A stretch of DNA of 64,000 bases from JAYPHU01 sp964611435 (lineage in GTDB: Bacteria; Pseudomonadota; Alphaproteobacteria; Rhodospirillales; UBA2165), in assembly GCA_964611435.1 (NCBI GenBank), contig CAZSXT010000012.1, positions 1-64,000 of the forward strand, read 5' to 3'. The notes below the pieces were generated by a model. It made no database searches. It was given only the letters and a program-made list of their open reading frames with translations, and was not told where the DNA came from. Both the position numbers and the translations under genes were made by a program. Each line of letters begins with the position of its first letter. Within the stretch, counting starts at the first letter, position 1. Shown here in pieces: positions 45,232-53,864 of this stretch.

Positions 45232-45306
45232 CCGATGCTATCCGGCGAAAATTATCCGCCACAAAAGTATGCCCCGATCCCGATCCGGAAACAAGTGGGA
45301 AACGCT

Positions 45307-46503
45307 CTAGCCGGAGACCGGCAGGTCAGACGGCAGGCGGATATGATCTTGGTTGATCTCACTGACGCTGGTCAACCCCATGGCCGCCATGGTCCGGCGG
45401 ATTTCCGATCCCAAAATATCGATCGCTTTGGCCGCACCGGGCTCCCCCGCCGCCGCCACGCCGTAAAGCGTCGCCCGGCCCACGGCGATGGCGTTCGCCC
45501 CCAGCGCCAGACCTTTCAGGACATCGCTGCCCCGGCGAACACCGGTATCCGCGATCAGGGTCAACCTGTCCCCGGTGGCGTCCTTGATCGCCGGCAGCGC
45601 ATCCCAGGCGGTGACCGCCGCATCCAACACGTTCCCGGCGTGGTTAGAGACAAAAACACCGTCCACCCCGGCATCCGCCGCCATCACCGCGTCGTCCGGG
45701 TGCAAAATGCCTTTCAACAGCAGTTTCTTCGGCCAAGCGTCGCGCAGGCGTTTCAAGAAATCCCAATCGAGTGTTTCGTTCCGGTTCAGGAACCCGCCGG
45801 TGGATTTGGATTGATAGTCGTCGGCCGCCGCCTTGTGCTCTTCCGGAAAATGGATATTGGCGAAGGGCGGCAGGCCTTTTTCCATCCACAGATAAGGACA
45901 CAGCGTGCCGAAGAGCCAGCGCGGATGCATCGCCACGTCTAGCGCGGTTTTGGCATTCACCCTCGGCGGCAGGGTAAAGCCGTTGCGAACATCCACCTCC
46001 CGGTTGTTGTAGACTGGTGAATCCACAGTCAGGACCAAAGCCTCGAACCCGGCGTCCAGCGCACGCTGCACGGTCAACATGGAGGCCTCGATATCCTGCC
46101 AGATATAAAGCTGGAACCATTGGGTCCCGCCCCCATCGGCGACGATCTTTTCCATCGGCGTATTCGATGTACTGGCCAGGGTGCACGGGATATTGGCCGC
46201 CGCGGCCGCCTTGGCGAGGGCCGTCTCCCCCCGGTACCAGACATAGCCCGCCGGGCCCGTCGGCCCGATCACCAGGGGCAGGTCGTGTTTCCTGCCGAAC
46301 AGCGTAACGCCGGGGTCACGACCGGAGACATCCCGCAACATCCGGGGCATCAGCTTAATCCGGTCCAACGCCTCCCGGTTGTGGCGCAGCGACAGCTGAT
46401 CCTCGCTCGCCTTGTCGCAGAAATCGAACAGCACCTTGGTCAGACGCTTCTTGGCCAGCAACCGCAGATCCGCAATGTTCAAGGCTTTGTCGAGATTAGG
46501 CAC
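45307..46503 (-). CDS. FMN-dependent alpha-hydroxy-acid dehydrogenase family, variant active site
   Basis: A 398-residue TIM-barrel flavoprotein of the lactate/mandelate/glycolate oxidising family. The GTG at 46503 is used because upstream in-frame residues come from a repetitive intergenic sequence. FMN-site blocks are GPTGPAGYVWYRGE near 95, FQLYIWQD near 130 and LTVDSPVYNNREVDVRNG near 160. The usual signature S-N-H-G-[AG]-R-Q appears as SNHAGNVLD near 290: the catalytic His stays, but the substrate-carboxylate Arg is Asn. The N-terminal FDY tyrosine seems replaced (FDFCDKASED). It may act on an unusual hydroxy acid or have another function. Confidence 0.88.
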   Translation of the reverse strand: MPNLDKALNIADLRLLAKKRLTKVLFDFCDKASEDQLSLRHNREALDRIKLMPRMLRDVSGRDPGVTLFGRKHDLPLVIGPTGPAGYVWYRGETALAKAAAAANIPCTLASTSNTPMEKIVADGGGTQWFQLYIWQDIEASMLTVQRALDAGFEALVLTVDSPVYNNREVDVRNGFTLPPRVNAKTALDVAMHPRWLFGTLCPYLWMEKGLPPFANIHFPEEHKAAADDYQSKSTGGFLNRNETLDWDFLKRLRDAWPKKLLLKGILHPDDAVMAADAGVDGVFVSNHAGNVLDAAVTAWDALPAIKDATGDRLTLIADTGVRRGSDVLKGLALGANAIAVGRATLYGVAAAGEPGAAKAIDILGSEIRRTMAAMGLTSVSEINQDHIRLPSDLPVSG

Positions 46504-46533
46504 GATGAGTCTCTCTAGTTCGGGCACTCGTTT

Positions 46534-46561
46534 ACCACAGAGATCACAGAGAGCACAGAGG
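46534..46561. repeat. ACCACAGAG...CACAGAG low-complexity repeat
   Basis: A run built of near-repeats of CACAGAG (three to four units) lies just upstream of the hydroxy-acid dehydrogenase. Very similar CTCTGTG-type strings recur between genes of unrelated bacteria. It has no coding role; an in-frame extension of the dehydrogenase through it gives the implausible peptide SSLCALCDLCGKR. Confidence 0.6.
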
Positions 46562-46613
46562 GAGCTCTGGTTTGAGATTTTAGCCAATCTCTATCTTCTG
46601 CGTCGCCCCCGAG

Positions 46614-46655
46614 CCTGCCTGCGCGAAACCGAGGCTCCGCTTCGGCGGAGGCAGG
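46614..46655. repeat. nested inverted repeat (CCTGCCT...AGGCAGG with inner CTCCGC-TTCG-GCGGAG)
   Basis: The outer arms CCTGCCT and AGGCAGG enclose an inner perfect hairpin CTCCGC/GCGGAG with a TTCG tetraloop at 46635-46650; the two pairings compete for a few bases. It is non-coding and GC-rich, and belongs to the same repeat-rich gap as the CACAGAG run and hairpin copy B. Confidence 0.6.
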
Positions 46656-46713
46656 TTGGAACCGACGTGAGTTGTGGCCAAGTCTCGGGGGGCCATGGGC
46701 GTAAGTTACATGG

Positions 46714-46747
46714 TTCCCCGACAATCGCTTCGCGAGTCGGGGATGAC
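46714..46747 (-). repeat. palindromic hairpin repeat, copy B (GTCATCCCCGA family)
   Basis: Read on the - strand it begins GTCATCCCCGAC and folds as CCCCGAC/GTCGGGG, with an inner TCGC/GCGA stem, a GAA loop and a TT bulge. Compared with copy A at 13261-13294, the outer closing pair and one inner pair are changed on both sides, so pairing is conserved. It lies 21 bases from the 3' end of tRNA-Leu. Confidence 0.8.
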
Positions 46748-46768
46748 GCCGTTTCTTTCTGGGGGGAA

Positions 46769-46855
46769 TGGTGCGGTCGAGAAGACTCGAACTTCCACCC
46801 TATTGCTAGGACAGCGACCTCAACGCTGCGCGTCTACCAGTTCCGCCACGACCGC
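46769..46855 (-). tRNA. leuU: tRNA-Leu (anticodon GAG)
   Basis: An 87-base gene on the - strand with a complete cloverleaf: acceptor stem GCGGTCG/CGACCGC, D-arm GGCGGAACTGGTAGACGC, anticodon stem CAGCG/CGCTG with loop TTGAGGT (anticodon GAG at 46821-46819), a class II long variable arm (TCCTAGCAATAGG), T-arm with GTTCGAGTC and an encoded CCA end. The long variable arm together with the GAG anticodon identifies leucine. The lipB gene starts about 100 bases away on the other strand. Confidence 0.97.
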
Positions 46856-46953
46856 ACACTCATTTGTCGATTTAGCAAAGACTTGCCGTTAGACTGCGGG
46901 GAGATACCAAATCCCCATCCGCTAATCAAGTTGAACCGCGCGATCAAATAACG

Positions 46954-47652
46954 ATGACACCCGACGATACATCCGGTCCCACGGCCGCCGAACGCCAAGC
47001 GACATCCCATACGCGTGTCGAATTGGCCGGCGAGATGGAGTTCCGCACCAGCGCCGGTCTGGTTCCCTATCCCGATGCCGTGGCCTTCATGGAGCACCGG
47101 GTGGCGGAAATCGATCAACAGATCGCACCGGAGACGGTCTGGTTCCTGGAACACCCGCCGCTCTATACCGCCGGCACCAGCGCCGATGAGGCGGACCTGT
47201 TGGACGCCGCCCGTTTCCCCGTGTTCAAGACCGGACGTGGCGGCCAATACACGTACCACGGCCCCGGCCAGCGCGTGGCCTATGTGATGCTGGACCTCAA
47301 ACGCCACGGCAACGACCTCCGCGCCTTTGTCCGCAATCTGGAAGGCTGGGTGATCGCCACCCTGGCACGATTCGGCGTTACCGGCGAACGGCGGGACGGA
47401 CGGGTCGGCATCTGGATCGTTGACGAAAACGGCCAGGAAAAAAAGATCGCGGCCATCGGGGTTCGCGTCCGGCGCTGGATCACCTTTCACGGCATTTCCA
47501 TCAATGTCGCGCCCGACCTCCGCCACTTTGACGGGATCGTGCCCTGCGGTATTTCCGAATTCGGGGTGACGTCCCTACAGGATTTGGGCGTGAAAGCGGG
47601 CCTGCCCCAAGTGGACGAGGCGCTCCGCGCGACGTTCAAGGATTTCTTCTAA
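46954..47652 (+). CDS. lipB: octanoyl-[acyl-carrier-protein]:protein N-octanoyltransferase
   Basis: A 232-residue cytosolic enzyme that moves octanoate from ACP to the lipoyl domains of 2-oxoacid dehydrogenases and GcvH. The LipB signature reads KTGRGGQYTYHGPGQRVAY near residues 90-108. The catalytic lysine lies in KKIAAIGVRVRRWITFHG near 162 and the catalytic cysteine in VPCGISEFGVTSL near 197. Length is normal. No lipA is in this window. Its stop overlaps the stop of the convergent hydrolase gene by four bases. Confidence 0.96.
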   Translation: MTPDDTSGPTAAERQATSHTRVELAGEMEFRTSAGLVPYPDAVAFMEHRVAEIDQQIAPETVWFLEHPPLYTAGTSADEADLLDAARFPVFKTGRGGQYTYHGPGQRVAYVMLDLKRHGNDLRAFVRNLEGWVIATLARFGVTGERRDGRVGIWIVDENGQEKKIAAIGVRVRRWITFHGISINVAPDLRHFDGIVPCGISEFGVTSLQDLGVKAGLPQVDEALRATFKDFF

Positions 47653-48476
47653 GGCCCTGTCGCCGCCAGTAGTTCTTTCAGCCACTTTAAAACAACGGAA
47701 GTGGAATCCCCTGGTGTGCGCAGATGATCGCTGTCGATCAACTCCAAGCGGTTGAGCTTATGATCTGGGAGCCGCTGAAACACCAGCCGCGGCCCGTTAA
47801 CGGACGCCAGCCGGTCGATATGTCCGCCGACCCACAGCACGGGCACGCTGGACAAACGCGTCGCATTGGCGCGCATACTGGCCGGACCGGACGGATCAAA
47901 CCAACTCAGATAAATTTTGGCGGAGACATGCACCACATCTTCCCGCCCCTGATTGATATCCGCAAAATCATCCTTTCTATTCCCCTCGCCTTTCGTAATC
48001 ATCCGCTTCGCACGGGCGACACTCTCCCCGGCGACCCGGGCGAACACCCGGCCACTCGGCAGATGACCCGGCGCCAGCATCATGACGCCGGCGACGTCTT
48101 TGCGGTTCACCGCATAACCCAGCGCCACATTCGCCCCCAAGCTATGACCGCCGATGACGATCCGTTTTGCGCCTTTCGCTTTGAGCTTTTCCACCGCCTG
48201 ATCAACTTCCAGAAGAGCGTCCTGGTAGGTGCGGTCGTACTTGCGGCCCTGCCCCCAGGGCAGCAGCGGCGTTTCCACCACATACCCGGCGTTTCTCAGA
48301 TCAGCCGCCAGGGACTCGACCCACCGGCTTGTGCCGCCCTTACCATGCATTAGCACGATACCGAACGCCGGCGCGTTCTTACTTGAGCTCTGTGGACCGG
48401 CCTTGTCCTCCCCGCCATTGCAGCCCGCGAACAGCAGAAGCACCGCCAGCACGCCGGCTATCGGGAACCGGATCAT
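47649..48476 (-). CDS. alpha/beta-hydrolase lipoprotein
   Basis: A 275-residue lipoprotein with lipobox LFAGC (Cys19) after a hydrophobic signal segment, so it is anchored in the envelope. The hydrolase fold shows the oxyanion segment VLMHGKGGTSRW near 43-54 and the nucleophile elbow GGHSLGANVALGY near residue 107 (Ser in GHSLG). A late Asp (WVGGHID) and a terminal His (LIDSDHLRTPG) complete a plausible triad. The substrate is unknown. The CHAT-protein gene on the same strand ends 3 bases upstream of it, so the two are probably cotranscribed. Confidence 0.87.
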   Translation of the reverse strand: MIRFPIAGVLAVLLLFAGCNGGEDKAGPQSSSKNAPAFGIVLMHGKGGTSRWVESLAADLRNAGYVVETPLLPWGQGRKYDRTYQDALLEVDQAVEKLKAKGAKRIVIGGHSLGANVALGYAVNRKDVAGVMMLAPGHLPSGRVFARVAGESVARAKRMITKGEGNRKDDFADINQGREDVVHVSAKIYLSWFDPSGPASMRANATRLSSVPVLWVGGHIDRLASVNGPRLVFQRLPDHKLNRLELIDSDHLRTPGDSTSVVLKWLKELLAATGP

Positions 48477-48479
48477 GCC

Positions 48480-51400
48480 CTACCCTCCGCCGTCGCCGAC
48501 CAAGGTGAACGGCGCCCAGAAGATCGGATGAGCATAGGAGAACAACTCTTTGCCGGCCCCGTCCTTGAATCCCGGCCCGTCAATGAGCGTCAACATGGAC
48601 CGGCGGAGCGCCTGAGCCCTGCTCAACTCGTCATCCTCCGCCTGGTACTTGAACAGGTTGGTCGTCAACAGACGGGCGCTTGTTGTTTCCACCGGCCAGT
48701 TACTGAGCAGCACAGCGCGGGTGCCCGCATAGAAAAACGCCCGGCCAAGCCCGGTAAAGGCCTCGGCATTGCTGCCGTCCGCCGCACCGGTGTTGCAGGC
48801 GGACAGGACCACCCAATCCGCATCCAAACGCAGACTGAGGATTTCGCCAAGCGTCAGCAAGCCATCTTCGCCCTTTTCGCCCGTTACCTGCGGTGCGGAC
48901 AAGGCCAGTGCAGGTTGGGTCAGGCCCGCCAAATCGCCGGCCACCAAGCCATGGGTGGCGAAGGCCAAAACCCTGAACTTACTAAGATTGGTGGATTTGA
49001 TCACCCGTTCGCTCGCCCGCTCTCCCGTAAAAATACTATCCCTTGCATTGCCCCCAAACACCCGGGCGATGCTATGCACTTCTTCCAACGTATCTGGCAA
49101 TCTGGGCAGTGCGCTGAAATCAATCACCGCCTCGCCACGGGTTTTAGGAATGGAGCGAAGGGTGAAGTCTGTGGCAGACCGGGTGCTGAGTGACGCATCG
49201 CTCGCAATTCGTTTGGTCTCCGCCGCCGCTGTCTTCATTTGATTAACGTTAAAATATGGATCACCGAAGGCGGCGAAGGGCTTGCGGTCAGCCGTCCCTT
49301 TGGGCAGCGCACGCAATGCCGCCAACGAGGTCACCGACGGCAGGAGGGAGACCGAATGGGTTCGCGCCAGCCAGGCAATATTCTTATGGTCCGAGAACTT
49401 CAAACCTGCATCGGATGGCGGCTGCGGCGGCGCGGTCACCAGCACAGACAGCGGCAACTGTCCGAGCGGTCCATGCACCACGGCCAGAAGATTTACGGCA
49501 TTCTTCCAAGCGGCCTCAACTGGCTTAAACAATCGTCTGTAAAGCCGATGAGACAAGCCCGCATTGAACGCCGGGATGTCATCCAATCCCTCCGCCGCCG
49601 GATCAAGAGCCGCTCGCAGGCTTGCCACCACCTTGCTCAGTTGCTCCCGGCCCAAGGGCGCTACGGCCATCCGGACGGGACCGGTTTTCGCCAATGCCCA
49701 GATATAGGCCGCCTCGTCGGTAACGTAGGCCGCGACCATCGCCTCGTCGGCGCGCATGAATTTTCGGGCGTGCTCCACAGAGGCAGGCTTCGGGCTAATC
49801 AACGCCGCATAGTCAGGGAAACGTTCGGAGATTTCCGCCAGTATGGCCTCCCGGGCGGCCCGGAGCTGCCCCAGGTTCCGGGTGAGTGTTTCCAATACTG
49901 CGGTATTCTGCTGCTCCCTAGGCGCAGAGAGGATCGCGGTTTGACTGGTGAGCATGGCGGCAATCTGTTTCTGCGCATCCTGTTCCTTGCGCACCAACTC
50001 CGCCAATTCAGGATTACCCGCCGCCGCCCGCGCACTGGAAGCGGCCAAAGCCTGACGCACCGCGCCGGAACGCACATAGTCGGCCACCCGGAACGCCTCC
50101 GCCACCGGATCAAATTCGGCTGGATAGTCAACGCCACCGGCCCGGACTTTGTCGAGAAACGCCAAATAGGATTCCAGGATCACGGCAATCCGGCGGCGGC
50201 GGGACATCCTCTCCCCTGCCCCGGTGTCTGACGACACTTTTGCGGACATCAGCACTTCGGCCGATGCCCGGTACAGTTCCAGCGCCTTGGCTTGATGGCC
50301 CAACACGTCCTGCGCCACCGCCAGCCCCCCTTGTTTCTCTGCCGTCAGGAAGTGCTGTTCCCCATATTGGTCCACGGAGCGTTGGTGATAACGTTCCAGC
50401 ATCAGGACGGCCTCTCCGGCGCGGCCAGTTCTGATCATGCTCAGCGGCAATGCCACGCCCAGAGACGCCACCCGGTCATAGGTTTTAGGGCTGTCCGCCA
50501 GATCTTTGGCGAGCCGGTCGAACGCCTGACTCGCCTGTTCCCATTCCCCTCGCTCAGCAGCCGCTGCACCAATGGATCGTTGAACGGCAGCTGACAGGGG
50601 CGACCGGCGTTGCATGCCGATTTGGTCGAGTATCTTTAGGGACTCACGGGACAGCGCTTCGCCATCTTCGGACCGGCCTTGCGCCAAAAATATCCGTCCC
50701 AGCCATTGGGCCGACAAAGCCGCCGTCCTGTTCCATTTGCCGTTCTTGGCGAGGGTGCCCAATAGCGCGTCCCGCGCCATCACCTCGGCCTCCAGGTGGC
50801 GCCCTTGGGCCATGAGATTTGCAGCCAAGCGAGTCTTGGACATGTAATAAATACGGTCAGGCCGGTTTCGCATGATCTTCTTGACCTGCTGTTCCATCGC
50901 AATTAATTGACGGCGCAACGGCTCGGCCTGTTTACAGCTTCCCTCCGCTTCCAGAAGACTGATCTCAAGATCAATTTTAAAAACCCCGGCCAAGGACTTT
51001 GATCGTTGCGGCGCACCCGACTTTCCCAAGACATGATCCAGCCGCCCGTGAGCAGCAACCCCGGCCGCTTTGGCGCGATCAATATCTCCTTGCAGGATCA
51101 ACGTCTTTACCAAATTTATATGGTCGCCGAAGCGGTTTTCCTCTTTGATGAATATCTCGTAGAGCGAAATCGCGTTGGCGAAATTGCCGGCGGCGCGTTC
51201 GGTCGACGCCAAGAGGGTCTTCACGCCGGCGGCCAAATTGCGGCCCGGATAGTCCGTCTCCTGTAGAAATTTGTAGGCTTGGCGGATATCCAGCAGCGCC
51301 TCGTCCGTCCGCCCCGTATCAATCCGCGCCTGGGCGCGGCGATAATAAAACTCGACCAGCGCCTTGCCCTGTTGGCCGGCAGGTTCAGCATCCGCCGTTT

Positions 51401-52193
51401 CCATCAGTTTGCTGAAGTCGGTTGTATCCTGCACCTGTTGCTGATTGAGGATCGCGGTAATGTCGTCGATGGTGCCCGGCGGCGGGGTAAACGATTCCCC
51501 ACTCAGTTTCTCGGAAATATCTTGCGCGGCCTCGAGCGAGACTTTTTCTTCCCCGGTTTCAACCTTGGTGATTTTTCCACTCTCGGTTCGGGTTTTCTCC
51601 CGGTTGGCCATTTCACGGGGTGTGATAATCCCGTCGCCGTTTGCATCAACTGTGTCAAAAGCCCGCTTGGTGCGGGGAAATTCGTTCGCCGACAGTCGCC
51701 CGTCACCGTCCTGGTCATGACGCTCGATAAATTTATGCGCCCGGAACAGCAAATCCGGATCGGGTTCGGGCCCGGCTTCCTGTTCGGCAGATTGAGCGGC
51801 CTGCGCTTCACCGCCCCCGCCGCCCAACAGCTTCGCCTCGTACAGAACGCTTCCGTTGGGGCGATAAAAGATGAAAACACCGGCCCGATGCCCGGTGGCC
51901 ACTCGCGAACAGATATTTCGGTTCTGGCGCGTCACGGACCGGCAGAACATGTTTTTCTTGTTGATCCACCAACGCTCTTTGAACTTGCGTGAACCAACGT
52001 CCATCAGCAACTCACCGCCCGGCTTTTGGGTCAGCGTCAGCTGCCGCCCGTTCGGCGCGGTAAATTGGATTGATTGATTAACCAGGGCCTGCTTGATTTG
52101 TTGCCCGTCCATATAGTCCTGGGCTTCGGCGGGGCCGCTCCAAACAAACAGCCCGACAAGAAATCCCAACACTAGAATGAACCTGTTCCGCAC
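48480..52193 (-). CDS. secreted CHAT-domain protein with EF-hands and TPR-like repeats
   Basis: A 1237-residue exported protein. The GTG at 52193 gives a clean signal peptide (about 1-25, ending AEAQ); the ATGs at 52244 and 52232 also give signal-bearing products. Next comes a domain resembling DUF995-type envelope proteins (WWINKKNMFCR...NICSRV near 75-100), then two EF-hand loops, DQDGDGRLSANE near 160 and DANGDGIITPRE near 184. A long helical region with TPR-like repeats (about 255-700) follows, then a C-terminal CHAT peptidase domain with His near 1081 (FATHGLVAG) and Cys near 1133 (VLSACNTGAADG). Both catalytic residues are present. It precedes a hydrolase lipoprotein gene. Confidence 0.9.
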   Translation of the reverse strand: MRNRFILVLGFLVGLFVWSGPAEAQDYMDGQQIKQALVNQSIQFTAPNGRQLTLTQKPGGELLMDVGSRKFKERWWINKKNMFCRSVTRQNRNICSRVATGHRAGVFIFYRPNGSVLYEAKLLGGGGGEAQAAQSAEQEAGPEPDPDLLFRAHKFIERHDQDGDGRLSANEFPRTKRAFDTVDANGDGIITPREMANREKTRTESGKITKVETGEEKVSLEAAQDISEKLSGESFTPPPGTIDDITAILNQQQVQDTTDFSKLMETADAEPAGQQGKALVEFYYRRAQARIDTGRTDEALLDIRQAYKFLQETDYPGRNLAAGVKTLLASTERAAGNFANAISLYEIFIKEENRFGDHINLVKTLILQGDIDRAKAAGVAAHGRLDHVLGKSGAPQRSKSLAGVFKIDLEISLLEAEGSCKQAEPLRRQLIAMEQQVKKIMRNRPDRIYYMSKTRLAANLMAQGRHLEAEVMARDALLGTLAKNGKWNRTAALSAQWLGRIFLAQGRSEDGEALSRESLKILDQIGMQRRSPLSAAVQRSIGAAAAERGEWEQASQAFDRLAKDLADSPKTYDRVASLGVALPLSMIRTGRAGEAVLMLERYHQRSVDQYGEQHFLTAEKQGGLAVAQDVLGHQAKALELYRASAEVLMSAKVSSDTGAGERMSRRRRIAVILESYLAFLDKVRAGGVDYPAEFDPVAEAFRVADYVRSGAVRQALAASSARAAAGNPELAELVRKEQDAQKQIAAMLTSQTAILSAPREQQNTAVLETLTRNLGQLRAAREAILAEISERFPDYAALISPKPASVEHARKFMRADEAMVAAYVTDEAAYIWALAKTGPVRMAVAPLGREQLSKVVASLRAALDPAAEGLDDIPAFNAGLSHRLYRRLFKPVEAAWKNAVNLLAVVHGPLGQLPLSVLVTAPPQPPSDAGLKFSDHKNIAWLARTHSVSLLPSVTSLAALRALPKGTADRKPFAAFGDPYFNVNQMKTAAAETKRIASDASLSTRSATDFTLRSIPKTRGEAVIDFSALPRLPDTLEEVHSIARVFGGNARDSIFTGERASERVIKSTNLSKFRVLAFATHGLVAGDLAGLTQPALALSAPQVTGEKGEDGLLTLGEILSLRLDADWVVLSACNTGAADGSNAEAFTGLGRAFFYAGTRAVLLSNWPVETTSARLLTTNLFKYQAEDDELSRAQALRRSMLTLIDGPGFKDGAGKELFSYAHPIFWAPFTLVGDGGG

Positions 52194-52318
52194 GATTTTC
52201 GTCCGCCATGAAAAAAATGAGGCGAAAATCATACTCCCGCGCAAACGACGGCGGAAGAAGAAACGGGCTGAGGATCGCCTCCCCAGCCCGCCGTCAAAAT
52301 CTTATGCCGGTGTGGCGT

Positions 52319-53032
52319 TTAGAGTTTCCGGTTCAGGAAATCCACCGCTTTCGCCCAGCAATCTTCCGACTGGTCCTTGCGGTAGCGCTCTTCACGATTG
52401 AAGTCTTGGAACGCGTGCCCGGCGCCGTCATAGCGCGTGAATTCGTAGTCCTTGCCGTTTGCTTTGAGGGCTTCTTCGAGTTCATCAACGTCCGCCGGGG
52501 ATGGGTTCTGGTCTTCATTGCCGAAGAAGCCGGCCACCGGAACGGAGATGTTGGCGACACCGTCCAGCGGCGCGGGCATACCCTCGCCCCAAGGCGCATT
52601 GACCCCGCCGCCCCAGAAATCGATACCCACTTTGTAATTCGGATCACGGGTCAGCGCGAGGATGGTGATCCGGCCGCCGAAGCAGTGGCCAATCACGCCG
52701 ATCCGGTCGTTGTCCACATAGTCCTGAGACGCCAGCCAGTCATAGGCGGCCGTCATATCGGTCATGACTTCGTCGTCGTGCATGTATTTGCGCTTTTCCA
52801 TCCGCTCCCGCTCCAGCGGCTGGCGCTGAAACAAGTACGGCATCGCACAGGCGTAGCCGTTCTTGGCATAACGGTCCATCAGATCGGTGCAGAACGGATC
52901 GGGCAACAGCCCCTGGTCCGCCGGCAAGTGTTGCGCCACGACCAATGCCGGGTGCGGCCCATCGCCGTCCGGTTTGGAGACGAGCATTTCAACCTGGTTG
53001 CCTTCGATTTCGATATAAATTTGATCAGCCAT
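52319..53032 (-). CDS. dienelactone hydrolase family protein
   Basis: A 237-residue cytosolic alpha/beta-hydrolase. The nucleophile is a cysteine in GVIGHCFGGRI near 117, as in dienelactone hydrolases, with an Asp (FGNEDQNPSP near 172) and a His (YDGAGHAFQDF near 203) completing the triad. Family members open lactone rings or cleave esters; the true substrate is unknown. Its first bases overlap the 3' end of the methyltransferase gene by 8, so they form one transcript downstream of the nitrile-hydratase-like genes. Confidence 0.9.
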   Translation of the reverse strand: MADQIYIEIEGNQVEMLVSKPDGDGPHPALVVAQHLPADQGLLPDPFCTDLMDRYAKNGYACAMPYLFQRQPLERERMEKRKYMHDDEVMTDMTAAYDWLASQDYVDNDRIGVIGHCFGGRITILALTRDPNYKVGIDFWGGGVNAPWGEGMPAPLDGVANISVPVAGFFGNEDQNPSPADVDELEEALKANGKDYEFTRYDGAGHAFQDFNREERYRKDQSEDCWAKAVDFLNRKL

Positions 53033-53846
53033 GGGGACCCTCCCTTTGTCCTTGCGTGGTTGCTTCGTCGCGACGGACCGGTTCGCCCGATTTTCGCGCT
53101 ACCAGGGTTATACTGTAATCGGGCCACAAGCCAAGACCCCTCGGCATTGGATCAATAATCGGCGCAAAAAGACGGAGCGGTAGAATCAATATCCAGCCCG
53201 CCAAATAATGAATGCTGCTGACATAGCGCAGTATCTTCGTAAGCATTTGACTAAGAAACCCGCTGCAAAAACCGATTTCCCCCGCCTCCAGTCCAGCTTG
53301 CTCGCACAGCCGGCGGTAATCTTCCTCTCGGTAGCCCCGGCGCACATGCCCACCGTTTTCCACGGTTGAAAAAGGACCATTGTCGTCGGGAGTAATCGCC
53401 TTGTAGCCAACATAAGGCGCTGTCAAAAGAAGCCTGCCGCCCGGTTTCAAGCAATCGGCGATATCCCGCATCAGCTTGGCGTCGTCGAGGATATGCTCGA
53501 TGGTCTCCGTGCAGATCGCCACATCGAATTGCCCCAAAAGCCCCTGACCCTCGTCGAGCCGGCGAATATCCAAGTCATGAAATTCCGCGTGATCACTGCC
53601 GATCCAAGCCGCCCGGTTCCTAGCTTTTTGATTCTGGCCCTCATCCATGCTCACACCCGTCACGTGATAGCCCCGCCGGGACGCCGCCAAGCTGAACGTG
53701 CCCGACCCACACCCCACATCTATCAGTCGAGCGCCGGAAACCATAGGCAACCGGCGCCGTAGCCAAAGCCAGCGGTCGAGAACAAGGGTGTCGCCAAATA
53801 TCAGCGCCGGCCAGATACCAGAGAGGCTGAAAATAAGCTTCTGCAC
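53025..53846 (-). CDS. class I SAM-dependent methyltransferase
   Basis: A 273-residue UbiG/Methyltransf_11-like enzyme. Motif I is VGCGSGTFSLAA near 45-56, motif II/III is VAICTETIEHILDD near 110, and GGRLLLTAPYVGY lies near 137. The C-terminal part contains a hydrophobic segment (LAGWILILPLRLFAP) that may touch the membrane. The substrate is unknown. It begins 18 bases after the nitrile-hydratase alpha-like gene and overlaps the dienelactone hydrolase start, so it is probably cotranscribed with the NHase/SCNase genes. Confidence 0.88.
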   Translation of the reverse strand: MQKLIFSLSGIWPALIFGDTLVLDRWLWLRRRLPMVSGARLIDVGCGSGTFSLAASRRGYHVTGVSMDEGQNQKARNRAAWIGSDHAEFHDLDIRRLDEGQGLLGQFDVAICTETIEHILDDAKLMRDIADCLKPGGRLLLTAPYVGYKAITPDDNGPFSTVENGGHVRRGYREEDYRRLCEQAGLEAGEIGFCSGFLSQMLTKILRYVSSIHYLAGWILILPLRLFAPIIDPMPRGLGLWPDYSITLVARKSGEPVRRDEATTQGQREGPHG

Positions 53847-53864
53847 GAAGTGACCGGCGGGTCG

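Noticed and set aside
52208..53158. 316-residue open frame on the + strand over the dienelactone hydrolase
   Set aside because: It is antisense to a well-supported hydrolase and methyltransferase pair.
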